From NCBI GenBank assembly GCA_028671895.1, contig CM053802.1:12593631-12657630 (forward strand): 64,000 nt of DNA, given 5' to 3'. Position 1 is the stretch's first letter, and the number at the start of each line of letters is the position of its first letter. The notes beneath the pieces were generated by a model, which was not told the origin of the DNA, ran no database searches, and was given only the letters and a program-made list of their open reading frames with translations. The stretch is from Oenanthe sinensis. Taxonomy: Eukaryota; Streptophyta; Magnoliopsida; Apiales; Apiaceae. Position numbers and translations under genes: made by a program. Below are positions 1-12,622 of the stretch, one piece after another.

Positions 1-942
1 AACCACTGGAAGACGGAAAATCGATCAAGAGACAAGAGTAACATATGATGAAATGGTAATGGCAGATTGGCAGTGGAGGTGGTGAACCATTTTGGCAATG
101 AGAAACTATGATTAAATAACCAGAGAGAAGTGGTGTATTATGTGAAACTATATAGGATAGCTACTGTGATTAAAAGAGGGGAGACATATACTTCGTCTCA
201 GTTATACTTATTTATACCTACTGATATAGTGATATGCATACAAATTTGATATACCAAGTACAACATATACACATACACACACATTGTCATGCAAGAAAGA
301 CAATGCATTATACATCTAATCGACAGAATTTTAGGGCAGGAAACTTGAATTCAACTATTAGGCTTTAAGTTGTGCTTCGTCTTTTTCTTTCTTTTTTAAT
401 ACACAGGATTGGAGAGAATCGACTGGCCAATCCCAATGCCCTGATCTGTTTAGAACAATTAAATAAAACCAACTTGGAATCAACTGCCCTTAGCGGAATA
501 CATTTGCAGTGCCAAATAACTTCCCCTAAAATAAATTAATAATTTTTGTTTAGTGTTGACTACTAGCACACTCTACTGAGACTCGGACTCGCAGAGATGG
601 ACATCATTGTCACTTGGTATTATATAGAATTACTTCCTACTCGTGAATTATGATAATTGAAGCTATTAGTAGTAACTGGGAATAAATCAAATGGATGTTT
701 AATGATTTATATAAAACTTTATCAAAGGAAGAAAGAAACCGCCAATTAATATGTACTTGTGAGAAAGTCCAGTTGATATAAGTAAATGCAATATTCAACT
801 TGAGGCTACTGTGCGTTTTCAAGTATATACTACTAAGCTGAGTAAGACAGAAGCCACATTTATTAAATCACATTAATATACAAATGAATAATAAATATGA
901 ATTAAGAAACTAAAAAACTAATAAGGTTCTTGGTTCAAAACT
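1..942. other. 3' flank of the EXO70 gene, no gene seen
   Basis: This stretch lies downstream of the EXO70 stop codon and should contain its 3' UTR on the minus strand. It is AT-rich with scattered stops in all frames, and I see no conserved protein, tRNA or clear transposon end. It continues past the left edge of the window. Confidence 0.5.
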
Positions 943-3900
943 CTACCGCTTTTGTTCACCCGTGGTCTTTCCCTCAAAAAACTCTGCTAACATTCGTTCA
1001 AGATCCTCTGGAGTGAACCTAATATACTTCTGAGGATTTTTCCCATTCTTAATCGAAGGTCTGCAATAAGAGAACTAGAGAAAGTTACTACCCAAGTGTA
1101 TGTAATGTGATAAGTTTAAGGCATACGACTGAATTTAACTGTCACTTGGAGAAATAGTACCCGAAACGTTTCATAAAAGACCTGTAGGCCGGCAAAAGGA
1201 CTTCAGCCACAGCTAACCTCAAAGATTCCCGCAACTCACTGTCAGGCACTGTCCATTGAGATTGCCTTTGATGAAGTTCTTCGAACTGGATATTGAAAGT
1301 CTTAAACCGCTCTTTTACGTTTGCCCTTGAAATATTACCAGTACTTGTAGGATCACCTGTGAAGGAATTGCCACCCGAGGAACCTTGAACAGAGAGACAA
1401 GACAAAATCTGCACAAAAAGGAAGACTTACAACTTAGGGTCAAGATGTTCCCAGATAAGATCTGAGATCTCATAATTTGTCTTTCGAGTAACTGATTTTG
1501 TAGCTGTCGAGAGAATTTAGCTCCATTTTTATCATACTACTCATCTATAGAGAAAAAATAATTTTTTATATATAATATGAAGGTTCTTCCCCCCACCCTC
1601 CCTGTACCAATATAGTTTTATCACCACTGACATTGGAGGCTAGAACATTCCCTGATTTTTCATATTTTTTCATATACCAAAACCATTTACTCAATAGAAA
1701 TTAAGATAATCATAACTTTGGTTGACACATGTCACTGGTTTTCTAACTGTGCTCATAACCTCAACCTCTCAAACTTATACCAATCCTCTTTTTAGCCTAC
1801 TAAAGTGAAGGCCTCATGGAAACTCAAGAAGGAATGACTGATTATTCCGGAAATAACAAGACATTGAAAACAATGAGCAAGTAATTTAGAAGTTGTAGAT
1901 AAAAAGAACAAGAAGTTTTGCCTACTTGAGCAAGGCCGACCCTAAGTTGAAAGGGGTCCTAGAAGAAATTAAAATATGGACCCCTGAAACATGTATACAC
2001 TTATATATATTGATTTTATATTTTTGTATAGATAGGATTTCAAAATTTGGAAACACATACAGTTAAATTTCAGAATACCCAAAACATCAAAAAACCTGAT
2101 GCAATATGATGATAATAAGCACATAAAAGAAAACTAATAATCCAAATTCATGCATAATCAGTTTTTTTGCAAGATTGGTTTGGATATAATAAAACACCTT
2201 CGACCAGGAAAGTCTTTTGTACTGATTTGCAAACTGCTGCACAATCCTTCGGTGTATCTGGACCCAATCATCTCCCAAAAAATCTTTTGCATCCGACCTT
2301 GACAAAAGAGAAGACGTGGTAGCATATATCAGAACACTTTGCGATCTGAACTCCAGCTGTTATGGAACATATATATGGTATAACATACCTACGCACAGAT
2401 CTAACTATATAGTGTGTGTTATTCATCATAAATAACTGAGTTAGTGCAGGATCTTTATATTGCTTAGATTTCCCGTCCAGGTTATTCTGAAGAGCTGTCA
2501 TTATTCGTGTTGTAACAGATGTCAGTTGGGCATCGGAATCCCCACTACCAAACTCTTGGAAGAGTTGCTTTAGAGTTGATTGGTAGCTGCACAGATGTAA
2601 TGTTTGATGATTCAATTAGTAGGTTTCAGGTCTCCATATTACACTGAAATGCTAAAAGTTCTAGTACTGCACAACGTCTTATGACATAATTTAATGCATC
2701 ATATTTAATAAAAATCATAACATTTGACTTTATTATTAGTCTTGTGATGGTCCGAATATGACCATCGATGTATAAGGTTCTTCTGGTAATGCAATTTACG
2801 AGTTACACACTAAATAAACATTGGTCCTATGGAATTATTTCTCAAACAACATACAGAATACAATTCCGTGGCAAGTACAGTATAAACGAAAAGGATAAAA
2901 AACATTCTTAAAAATGGAGGCATATCTAGTGAGAGGGGCTTGACTTGGTAAAAAAGCCAGCATGAAACACAACTTATAGTGGCAATTAAGGAATTTTCGA
3001 GTTACTACCTCTATATACATCAATGAAAGTCAAAATAAATTGTAGAAAAGAAAAGATTTATATCCCATGGCTAGATGAACAAATATTATAGCTTAGGTCC
3101 TATGGGAATATTATAGCAAACCTATAGCATATTATAGGAAATAAAGCATGCAAACAAATCCCAGCAACTGACAAAATGGAAAGGTGGCTAAAAATTAGTA
3201 GTAGTGATTTGAACTTACTCAAATAAAAATTTCACATAATTTATTACATAGCTAGTCAAGGGATGGACAGTTCCATCAAGTACTGCTGTTTTCGTAGCAT
3301 CTTTCTCTACAGCTTCCTCAAAATCACCAAATATATCCTGGGATGTCTGGGCTAACCGCTTCGTCAAATTCTTTGCAGCTTCTCGCATTTCAACACAGTG
3401 TTTGCTGCCTAAAATTTCATTGAACTGCAAATAAAACAAACAGAACCCCAGCATCTCAAAATCAAATATAATAGTGCAGGATAGAGACTATACAGAAAAC
3501 TAAATGTATAAGTGGATTTAACATGAATTTTCAATATCATTCTACCAAAACTAAAGTAAAATGATATGCTACCTATTATATACATAATTAAAACTCAAAC
3601 ATAAGCCAATTATCCAACTTCAACTAAAATAGAAATCATATTTCATGAAGAGGAGCACATATTCCATCTATCCAGTGGGCAAATAAATTAATCAATACGA
3701 AAAATGCATCCAAAGAGACTCTAACATTAACCATATAAAACATACAATTCAAACAAAAATATGAATGCTAGAAGAAAAACATATGAAGTAATATGGGATA
3801 CCATACTATCGCCTTGTATTGATCAACATGTGTATAATTATATTTAATAAAGAGAGTGTTGATGTTTTGTACCGAGACCTTTCCTAAAGCATTTATGTTA

Positions 3901-6900
3901 GACGTCAAACCTAAGAATACAATTTTAAAATACCAATTCTAAAACATTCAGCAATAATGTGAAACTCTTGGAACTTATATATGTTAATAATACCTCTGGA
4001 AGAATTTCTTTCATTATCTCATACATGTCTAGTAGGACAAACAATTTCTCAGGTGATCTCTTGCTTCTTGCAATAGCCTCTCCAAAGCAAAGGAGAATAG
4101 ATACACTCTCACCACAAACATCTGCAAAGCATTGATCCCTGAGAGATTCAAGTCCTTCAAAAATTTGATCGCAGACTTTCTTTTCCCCAGCAAACAGCAA
4201 TTTGACCTATATATAATATGCAGAATTATTGTTACATAAAACAGTGGATTTTTAGGGTTTGAGAAGCGATTTGCAGATCATATTAGTGTGTACATCCATA
4301 CAGCAATCCTCATAAAATGTATCCAGTTCCCTATCTTGGTCTCCAAAGCCTCCCATGGCAACTTTTGGACATCTTCTTTACCAAGCGGTTCTACACCTAA
4401 TTTTTTGAGGCTCTGTTCCATTGATGCAGAACGGATTTCACTGTCACAGTAAAAAGATGCCTTATTGGAGATAAGTGTGCTAGATTGAATCAAAGATACA
4501 CATACACTACATATTCTAAAAGCAATAGGTCTTAACAACTAAAAGTTGAAATTTGTTTGTGTAAGTTATGATTATTTCTTAAATATCCGTAATGGTAATA
4601 CCATCCGAAAAGAAACATTAGCATGAGATTTCCCCCATTTCATCAGTCAACGACTGAATGTTCTTATGTAATATTAATATAAGTATAGACAAAACTGAAA
4701 GGACATTCGACATTCCATCTATCTTTCTACTGTCTTTCCAGGTTGTAGTTTAACACCAAGGGAACATTTACCAAACTAGACATGTTCATGACTTACACAA
4801 CCTTTTATAAAAGAGTTGTTAAAGTATAAGATCCATATGAGACCTTTCTCTAATACCTTAAGGTTTTAGATGAGCTGGTTACTCAACATGGTATCAGAGC
4901 TCAGGCAAATGGGATTTCGAGTGAGGGGAAATGTTAAAGTATAAGATTCATTTGAGACCTTCCTCTAATACCTTAAGGTTTTAGATGAGCTGGTTACTCA
5001 ACAAGAGCACTTAAGAATTGTAGTTACAATACTCATGCCAATAGAAGCACTTAAGAATTGTAGTTATAATTTTCCGGTGTAAACCTCACTACCCTTATTA
5101 TCGAGAAATTAAACAAAAGACCAAGGCTTGGAATACTGAATTTCCTATTGACGATAGTGTCAACTGATGATTGCTTTTGTGATAGAATAGAGAGCAGTCA
5201 AATAATTTATACATTCAATTTCTGATATATAAGAAACAATTCTAAGACATGCACAGTTGACACAAATGTATTAAATGCAGTCATACACTTGAGTATCAAT
5301 CTGAAAGTCACCAAGACATATTAGCTCCTCATTTTCTAAAATTTATATAAAGTTTTAAAAAAATTACAATATTATTTACCACTTTATGTTGAGGATCAGA
5401 TAACTGAAGGGGTAAAGAGGGGGGAGGATATTCCTCAATTATAAATGCTAAAGACAAATACCCTTACTTACCTGTAACCCCTGAAGAGTTCCTGTTGATG
5501 TCCAGCACTGAACATTTGATGGGCTAATTCATGAAGCAGTGGAATGATTCTGGGAGGAATGAGAGTCGGGACATGGTAAACAACAGGTTCCAGACTTTTA
5601 TTCTGGTGTTCAGATTGCTTTTTCCCACCTGCTTCATGAGGAGATGCTGCTGCTGGTCGCAGCGACTGTGGCAGGCAATCAAAAAGCCGATCAGGCTCTA
5701 TAGGTTTGCTGAAAATCAAGTAAGGTACATTTCACTTAAAGTAGGAAACATCATTCACTAATTCATATACATGTAACAGTCATTGTACATTAACGATTTA
5801 AGGACAAACAATATTTGCCAGACTACCATTAAATTAAATATGAAAAGAAATCATTAGCTGAGCGCACCTGCAAAACCATACTACAGTCAAGAAACATCAA
5901 AAATGACAAAGCACAGTAAGTTCACTGTATTAAAGCTCAAGTCTAGTAAAAACAAAATCTTTGTGTGACATTCACCTTCTTTAAAACTAAAACTGAAGAA
6001 AATTTTGAAATTTATCTTTCGTTGTTGAAAAATGTGGGTAAATTTTCACCAGTTTCAAAAGAGAAACTGAAAATCCTTGATGATCAAGTTAATTTTGTTG
6101 AATATCCTGTGTAATACAAAGGTGAGAGATGAGCAGCACAATTCTTTGTAAGAGTTTTCATGCACAGTAAAATTGACATCTATCCTGTTCCCCCAGTCGC
6201 TACCTTCTTTCTGCCCATCATGGTACTAGTTTCCACATAGATGATAGATTATGTATTCCCCAAGATCTTTACTTTGCCACTAAAGCATATTTGAATAATA
6301 ACAAGCCCACATGCATAGTAGGCTATTTTGATGTATAATACAAAAGTGTCGGCCTGAATAACATAGTATATCACCCTTACCATACAAATTATACATATAG
6401 ATTAACATGAAATAGTTTTCAAAATTATCCATGTTAAATATTTTCCAGTAGAATTTGATGCACATCTTAATTTGATAACAAGCATCAGTAACACAAAAAA
6501 GAAAATGTGAACTTTTTTTAAAAGGAATACCTCCCCTGATCAGTTAACATACTCATCAGTATATGAGGAAAGGTTTTTTGGATTAAAAAAAATGTAGTAT
6601 TGCAGTTTAAAATGTTCTAAAAAGAGATAAGATCAGAAGCCTAGGAAGTATAATTTTTTTACAGACATGATCTAACCTGTACGAGGTTAAGAGCTGCCGG
6701 AATTCATCATCTAACTGCATGGTAGCCCTTGCAAGTGTGTTGGTAACGCTACTAATCACGTCAATACTGGACTTGAGGTTTTTATTGCCGGTGAAACGTT
6801 TAATAATTTTTCTTAATTGGGAAACTGCATCCAAGTAACCTTCTAAATCCTCATGCGGGCCTTTTTTGATTATAGCCTCCGCCTTAAAGTTAAAATAACA

Positions 6901-7909
6901 CGAGAAGATGGAATCAGATCATGCAATCAATTTTGGTACTCTACTATATCAGAAGATGCAAAGTATATCAAAGTTGTGGTCATTAAGTAGACAAGAGAAA
7001 CAAAATAGCTATTCATTCAACTGAGCCAAACAATATGAAACAACTTACTAGGTATTCTCACTAATGTAATTCAAGTAATTACAACTGTGAAATGCCACTG
7101 CAAGTACAAAATTTCCAAAATATAACTATGAATTGAAGCTATATAGCACATCACATCATTTTTGTTTCGAGTAAAAAGGGAACAAAAATGATGACAATCC
7201 CTCTAACCAACTCAGATATGGTTAGGGGGTGTGAGTATTTAAATTTCTATAATTAATCGTAAACGAAAAATTAGATACAACAATTGCACAGTCACAACAT
7301 ATGTAAGTGAATATTGTAATAAATGCATATCGAGGGACAATATAAAGTATCCGGCAGGAATAAACATGAAATAGAATTTGGATATGGAAAGAGAATGAAG
7401 AAAACAAAAATGGACCTGACGTGCACGATCGATTAAATCTAATACTTGTTCAGCCGACTTAAGCGTCTTATCAATGTTCTCGTGTGCTCTCCGCATCGAA
7501 TGAGTTCGTATCTAAAAAATTCAAATCACCATATATAACAACACCCCTTCAGTATTCCAACAACTAATTAAATTAATGTATAAAGTACCACATAAAAATG
7601 TTACAAGTAATTGGTTACAATGTCGGAGCTTCCTGATTTCATTATCTTTTCAATATCATAATATGTCTCAATAAGCATGCACGTACGTAGACATAATCAT
7701 CTTCACTCTAAAAGCGGGATATACGGGGTACGTTCTTTCGTGTATATATATACCTGGGTGGGACGCATTGCGGTTTCAAGGGCGGAGAGGCGATGATCAA
7801 AAGAGCCGAGAATGGAGACCATGCTGTCTGTGATGGTCTGGCTCTTTTGCAACGACTCTCTCATGAAAGCCGCTTTCTCGCTCAGGGCTTCCATGGCTTG
7901 CACTCCCAT
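943..7909 (-). CDS. EXO70A1: Exocyst subunit EXO70A (EXO70A1/A2 clade), 11 exons
   Basis: EXO70 is a subunit of the octameric exocyst, which tethers secretory vesicles to the plasma membrane; its C-terminal part binds phosphoinositides. Exons on the minus strand, 5' to 3': 7754-7909, 7416-7511, 6677-6882, 5472-5708, 4302-4440, 3994-4206, 3219-3424, 2389-2586, 2198-2297, 1161-1408, 943-1060. Every junction is GT-AG and keeps frame, giving 638 residues, the usual EXO70A1 length. Recognisable blocks are SLQKSQTITDSMVSILGSFD near the N-terminus, LSALETAMRPTQ, EPDRLFDCLP, KIGNWIHFMRIAVKLLFAGE, KDATKTAVLDGTVHPLTSYV and QWTVPDSELRESLRLAVAEV. The C-terminus carries the NPQKYIRFTPEDLERMLAE block. The family and clade are secure. 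The N-terminal MGVQAMEAL differs from what I recall of Arabidopsis EXO70A1, so this could be the A2-type paralogue; the symbol is only a clade label. Intron 4 holds a miniature LTR element. Confidence 0.95.
4817..5003. mobile_element. Very small TRIM/SMART-type LTR retroelement (187 bp) in EXO70 intron 4
   Basis: Two direct repeats of 72 bp (4817-4888 and 4932-5003) differ at only 3 positions. Both start TGTTAAAG and end CTCAACA. Directly after the left repeat is TGGTATCAGAGC (4889-4900), the primer-binding site used by plant copia and TRIM elements, complementary to initiator Met-tRNA. Directly before the right repeat is a purine-rich tract, GAGTGAGGGGAAA (4919-4931), placed like a polypurine tract. 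The flanks read AGAGT on the left and AGAGC on the right, a near-perfect 5-bp target duplication. The internal part is 43 bp and cannot code for protein. PBS and PPT positions indicate plus orientation, opposite to EXO70. Confidence 0.85.
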
Positions 7910-9689
7910 TTCCGGTGGTTCGTATTATAGCTCCATACAACAAATCAGAGGATGCATGAGATTACACATTGATATTGTTTATCATGAAGTCGAAGGAATA
8001 TTAGATTCGTTTTCACAGGACCTAGCTTGTATAATTTTTGTAAAATTCAAATTCAAAACTAATCTAATTAGTTTTGGATTTTAAACATAAATTCAATATC
8101 AAATTTAGATTTTAATTTATGTTATTGATTTTAATTGCCAAAATCGTATTTTTACAAAAATAAATAAAATTTGTATTTTTGCGAAACATAAAAAGTAATA
8201 TTTTTACAAAAAAATATAAAAAACTTTTTATATTTTTAAAAAAGCCCTAAATAAATTTAGTAGATTATATTAATTTAAAAAATTTTACATAATTAAAAAT
8301 TTATATAATCAATATTTTATATAACGAATTTAAATAAACCAAGTCTTGGAGGTGCTCCAAAAACTACTCCGGGATAATATTTGACGCTTGAATTTTTGGC
8401 ACACTGTTTTAAGAGTTTTAACTATATAGTTAAAATTATTATTTTTTAATTTTTTTGTGAATAAACGTTTTAATTTAATACTTTTATTCAAAAAAATAAA
8501 ATTTTAAAAATAATACATTTAACTATGTAATTAAAACTCTTAAAAATATGTTACAAAATCAAATATCAAATAAAACCAAACTACTTTTGCAGCCTAAACT
8601 CATCACAGGGTATCTCACTAGGTGTAAGTCGTAGGTTAAACACTAACCAGGAAAGAGAGCATATAATGCAATCGTTGTGCAATCCTTAGCTTTAAGGAGA
8701 AGTATTTATGTGTAATTATTTATCAAAAGTTTCTTGTGTATTTATCATGTTTAAAGGATCATTATTTTAAAAAATTATAGATGTGTTAAATTATGAATTG
8801 ATTTTTGGAGGGAGCATATATATATGTGTACTTTTTTTTAGCTTGTTTTTTGTCTGATCTATATATTCAATATATTTTAAAATATGTATAAAAATAAAAA
8901 AATAATTTGAAGGGAGTAGTTTTTTTTCTTATCTCATCTCGAACTAATCTACTTAATTGTCTTGTACTCCGTAATATGTTAATTTTTGACGTGTAACAAT
9001 GATTTAGTCATCTCTGGTGTAAATTTTTTGTAAATTTTGTTTTCAGACTTGTGAATATAATCCCTCTAAAGAAATTCTAGATATTTGTGTTGCACAACTT
9101 TTTATTCAATCTTTGTAATAATATTTTCATAGTACTATTGTTAATAAAATATATTTATTGATCATATGTATAAAGTAGTTAAAACTTTTAGTAAGAAGGG
9201 TGTTTTGAACTAAACCTTGTCAAATAGCACCCTTTTCCTTGAAAAGAATATAAGCAAAATCAATCAAATTAGTAATAAAGATGCAAATTACCAAAGCATG
9301 AAGCATCACATAAAATAATCACAAATCATGACATGGAGCCATCTCCTCAGTAACAGTAGTTAACAATTCCAAGCCCATATATCCCAAAATAAGCTCCCTG
9401 CACCTAGCTAGCTATAATCTACCAAACGGAGCATACCATCATAACTAACTAATATGTTTTTTTCTACTAAAACAAGATTTATGGCATATATATGTGATCT
9501 AGACCCACCTGTATACAAAAACTGGTGGAAATATTATTATTTAAACACAACAATGTGCAGTTATATGATGATAATTAACTCAGATACCAATTACGAAACA
9601 AACACGAAAGCAAACAAAATATGAATCTGTAAAGACGAGAGAAAAGATAGAAAACTTAGCTCTAACAGAAGTTTTATGCATATACTGAT
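7910..9689. other. EXO70 upstream region, AT-rich spacer
   Basis: This should hold the EXO70 promoter and 5' UTR near 7910-8300. It is very AT-rich, and apart from the inverted repeat at 8372-8577 I see no coding potential or named element. Confidence 0.45.
8372..8577. repeat. MITE-like inverted repeat
   Basis: The left arm (about 8372-8436, including TTTTAAGAGTTTTAACTA) is matched in reverse complement by the right arm (about 8521-8577, including AATTAAAACTCTTAAAA). The arms are imperfect and run for roughly 55 bp. This fold-back structure without an ORF is typical of an old MITE. I could not fix a terminal motif or target duplication, so the family is open. Confidence 0.5.
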
Positions 9690-11710
9690 AGAACTAAAAT
9701 GAATAGCTGAGTCGTCAAGTCTTGCAAGAAGTCTTGACTGTTCTTGAAGAGATAATTGTCTCACTACGCTACGGTGTGTTGGGTTGCAGCAATATCACTT
9801 CCAGGATAAAACAGCAGCTTTATATGTATGCGAGGTAGGAGAAAGAGTCACGTCTCAATTTGTCCGACAACCTATGCAATTTTTATTGTATGCAAGTTAC
9901 AAGCAAAAGGCACACCATAACTAGATGTGCACGCCTCTATATATAGGCTTCTTGAGCTGCTCTTCTCTTATTCTCTTCGATGTGGGATATAGTGTTTTAC
10001 AAAGAAATAGAGTTTTGCAAAGAGATGGGTTTTATTTGTTACTTATATTATTCAGATCAAGTAATATTAATATTGCAATATATATTTAGAGTCTGATTAG
10101 TGAAATAATCATTACTCAATATATTTAATATTAATATTAAATAATTAATATAAATAAATCAAATAAACTTGCAATTAAAAGATATAAAATATTCAATAGC
10201 ATCATGTGACATAAGCATTCCACTTACACTAGTAGTTGTAAACAATACTAACAAAAGATGATATAAAACTCATTATCTTTCTTTTACAAATTCAATGTGG
10301 GACAATCCTCACATAACTCATTTCAAGCAGGTAACTTCAACTCAATTTCTTTAAAGATTCCACTAAAAAAATGTCTTAGATCCAAACATGAAAGTTTAAG
10401 TCATCGTAGTAAGGAACAACCTCCATTAGTTAGTTTCCAGAAATTTCATCAAGAACATATATAAAATATGCCTCAAACTTTCCATTTTCTAACATTCCCT
10501 CACAAATCCATATAGAAATGCATAACAGTTTTCATCATGATTTGTTTTTTCAGAGTCGATACCCTTCCGGGTTTGAACCATCCTAAGTCCCCTACTTCGA
10601 TGGCTACCGGTTATAGATGGAATGTTTCACCTTGAATCTTTATCCATTTGGTGTAACCACGCTCCATAGACGATGACAAATCAAAGACTATGGTGCTGAT
10701 CTACGGCTTTGAGACGTTAATGGTCATGTCTCGATCATGTTCGTCGAATGCTTCGAGGAATTACCATATCCTCTAATTGTGACCACACAATAACATTTGT
10801 TTATCTGGGCATCTCCAAAGATGTACTGCCAATATCTCGTCTCACGACTTGACCCCAATCAGAGTTCTTAAAATTCTTGCTAACTAGCAGTTACAGTACC
10901 TCTTGAGGTTTACAAGGGAAAGACTCAGATACGTGAGTATCTATATATTTGTAGTAGAGGTACTACTGAATAACCTCACAACTTATTATTACTACATTGA
11001 ATACACTTCGAGGGATCTCCTCTCATGTGTATTGGGTTCCGGTTATTGATGACTCAAAATGGGTTGTCAGTCTCATCCCTAACCTCGACTTAAGGACAAC
11101 AGCATGCTCAAGTCCCTTAGTCAAAGGATCAACCAAGTTATTTTAAGTTCCAACAAACTCAATAGCAAGGATCCTGTCAGACACCAGACCCCTTATAGAC
11201 TTTAGTTTAATTTGGATGTGTCTTTTTGTTTTCACATTATACTTCTTACTGTTTATCTCGTCGATAGTTGTACGACTATCACAATGAACAGCAAGAACAT
11301 GAAGCAGTTGGCTTACTACAGAAATCACAAACATAAGTCCATGCAACCATTCAGCATCCGTCCCTGTGGCATCTAATGCACACAACTCAACCTGAAAAAT
11401 AGACCGAGTTACAATAGTCTGTCTAGCAGACTTCTAGGATATAGCTCCACCCGCAAGGATAAACACGTATTCAGTCACTCCATTGGAACTAGATTTCTTA
11501 GCTATCCAACTTGCATCATTATATCCCTCTAGCACTTCAGAAAATCTCTTGTAATACAAACCAAGGTAGATGGTGCATTTTAGATATCTAAGCACTATAT
11601 CAAGAGTATCTCAATAAGTCTTGTTTGGACAGCTTGTATATCTAGCTAACTTAGACACAGAATATGAAATATTTAGTCTAGTACCATTAACAACATATTG
11701 AGGTTTTAGG
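9690..11710 (-). mobile_element. Decayed Ty1/copia retrotransposon 3' half (RT end, RNase H, probable 3' LTR)
   Basis: Read on the minus strand from about 11706 to 11050, the translation follows the copia polyprotein end. It contains LNISYSVSKLARYTSCPNK and LRYLKCTIYLGLYY (end of reverse transcriptase), then VLEGYNDASWIAKKS, GGAIS, SARQTIVTRS and VHCDSRTT (RNase H), and NNLVDPLTKGLEHAV. Internal stops occur, for example after CPNKTY, after GGAIS and after AIEFVGT, so it is dead. From about 11050 to 10330 it continues as a non-coding 3' region. About 9690-10320 looks like an LTR on the minus strand, with CTATATATAG as a TATA-like box near 9950, but I could not place its ends exactly. The gag, protease and integrase parts are absent. 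Confidence 0.7.
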
Positions 11711-12622
11711 AGAACTGTAACTTAACAGTAATCAAGAAACTCATGCACACGAGAAGATTAAAATTGTCAGGCTGAGGCGGCAAGTTATTATTTACGTGAG
11801 AATAGTAACGAGAGTTGACGACATTGTTGATGAGTTTGGATCTTTGCCTAGGATCTTTTCCAGGGACGGAGACAAGCAGGGGCGCACAGTGGCAATGGTC
11901 CCCCCAAAACATATAGATTTTGCTGTTTTATTTGTATATTTTAGTTGGTAAATTTTGTTTGCCCCTCCAATCCTCCATTTTTAAAACCAAAAAATATGTA
12001 TGATATAGTGAAAAGTCAAACACGGGACAGACTTGAAACAAAGCTAGAAGTCTAAACTGAAGTAATATATTAAAAACAAATCGATACTAGTTACCTAGTT
12101 GGTAAATTAGAACTAGTAAACAATATTATTTTAATATGTAAATATACATACACCACCAAAATAAATTATAATCAAACATTCACTTATCTTATCTTTACTA
12201 AAAAGTAAAACCTAAAACTCTCTGTTCTGTTTTTAATGAGAGAATGAATACATTCTGAAGAATGAATACTATTTTTAATGGAATCAAGGTATTTTTTGTT
12301 CTTCCCACCTCCTTAACATATTATCCCCTCTTTTAGTTTTTTGTTCTTATTATAATTATCTCTTTTAGGGCTTTTTATACTGCAGTAGTTGGGAATTGGA
12401 CTGAAAATTGAGATGATTTCTTACAATTTCAATTGACCTGATCTATTAGTCAATTTATTTAATTCAGGTGTGTATTTCTCAAACTTATCTATCTATTAAC
12501 ATAAATGCTTTGATGTAATGATGTTTAAGTGCAATTTGAAATAGTTCAGTAGTTGTGTATTGATAATTTGCCTTGCTATCTGTAATTTTTTTTGTTTGAT
12601 GAAATCAATTAGGATAACTACA

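Noticed and set aside
7812..8084. Plus-strand ORF across the EXO70 start
   Set aside because: Opposite-strand shadow of EXO70 exon 1 running into AT-rich flank.
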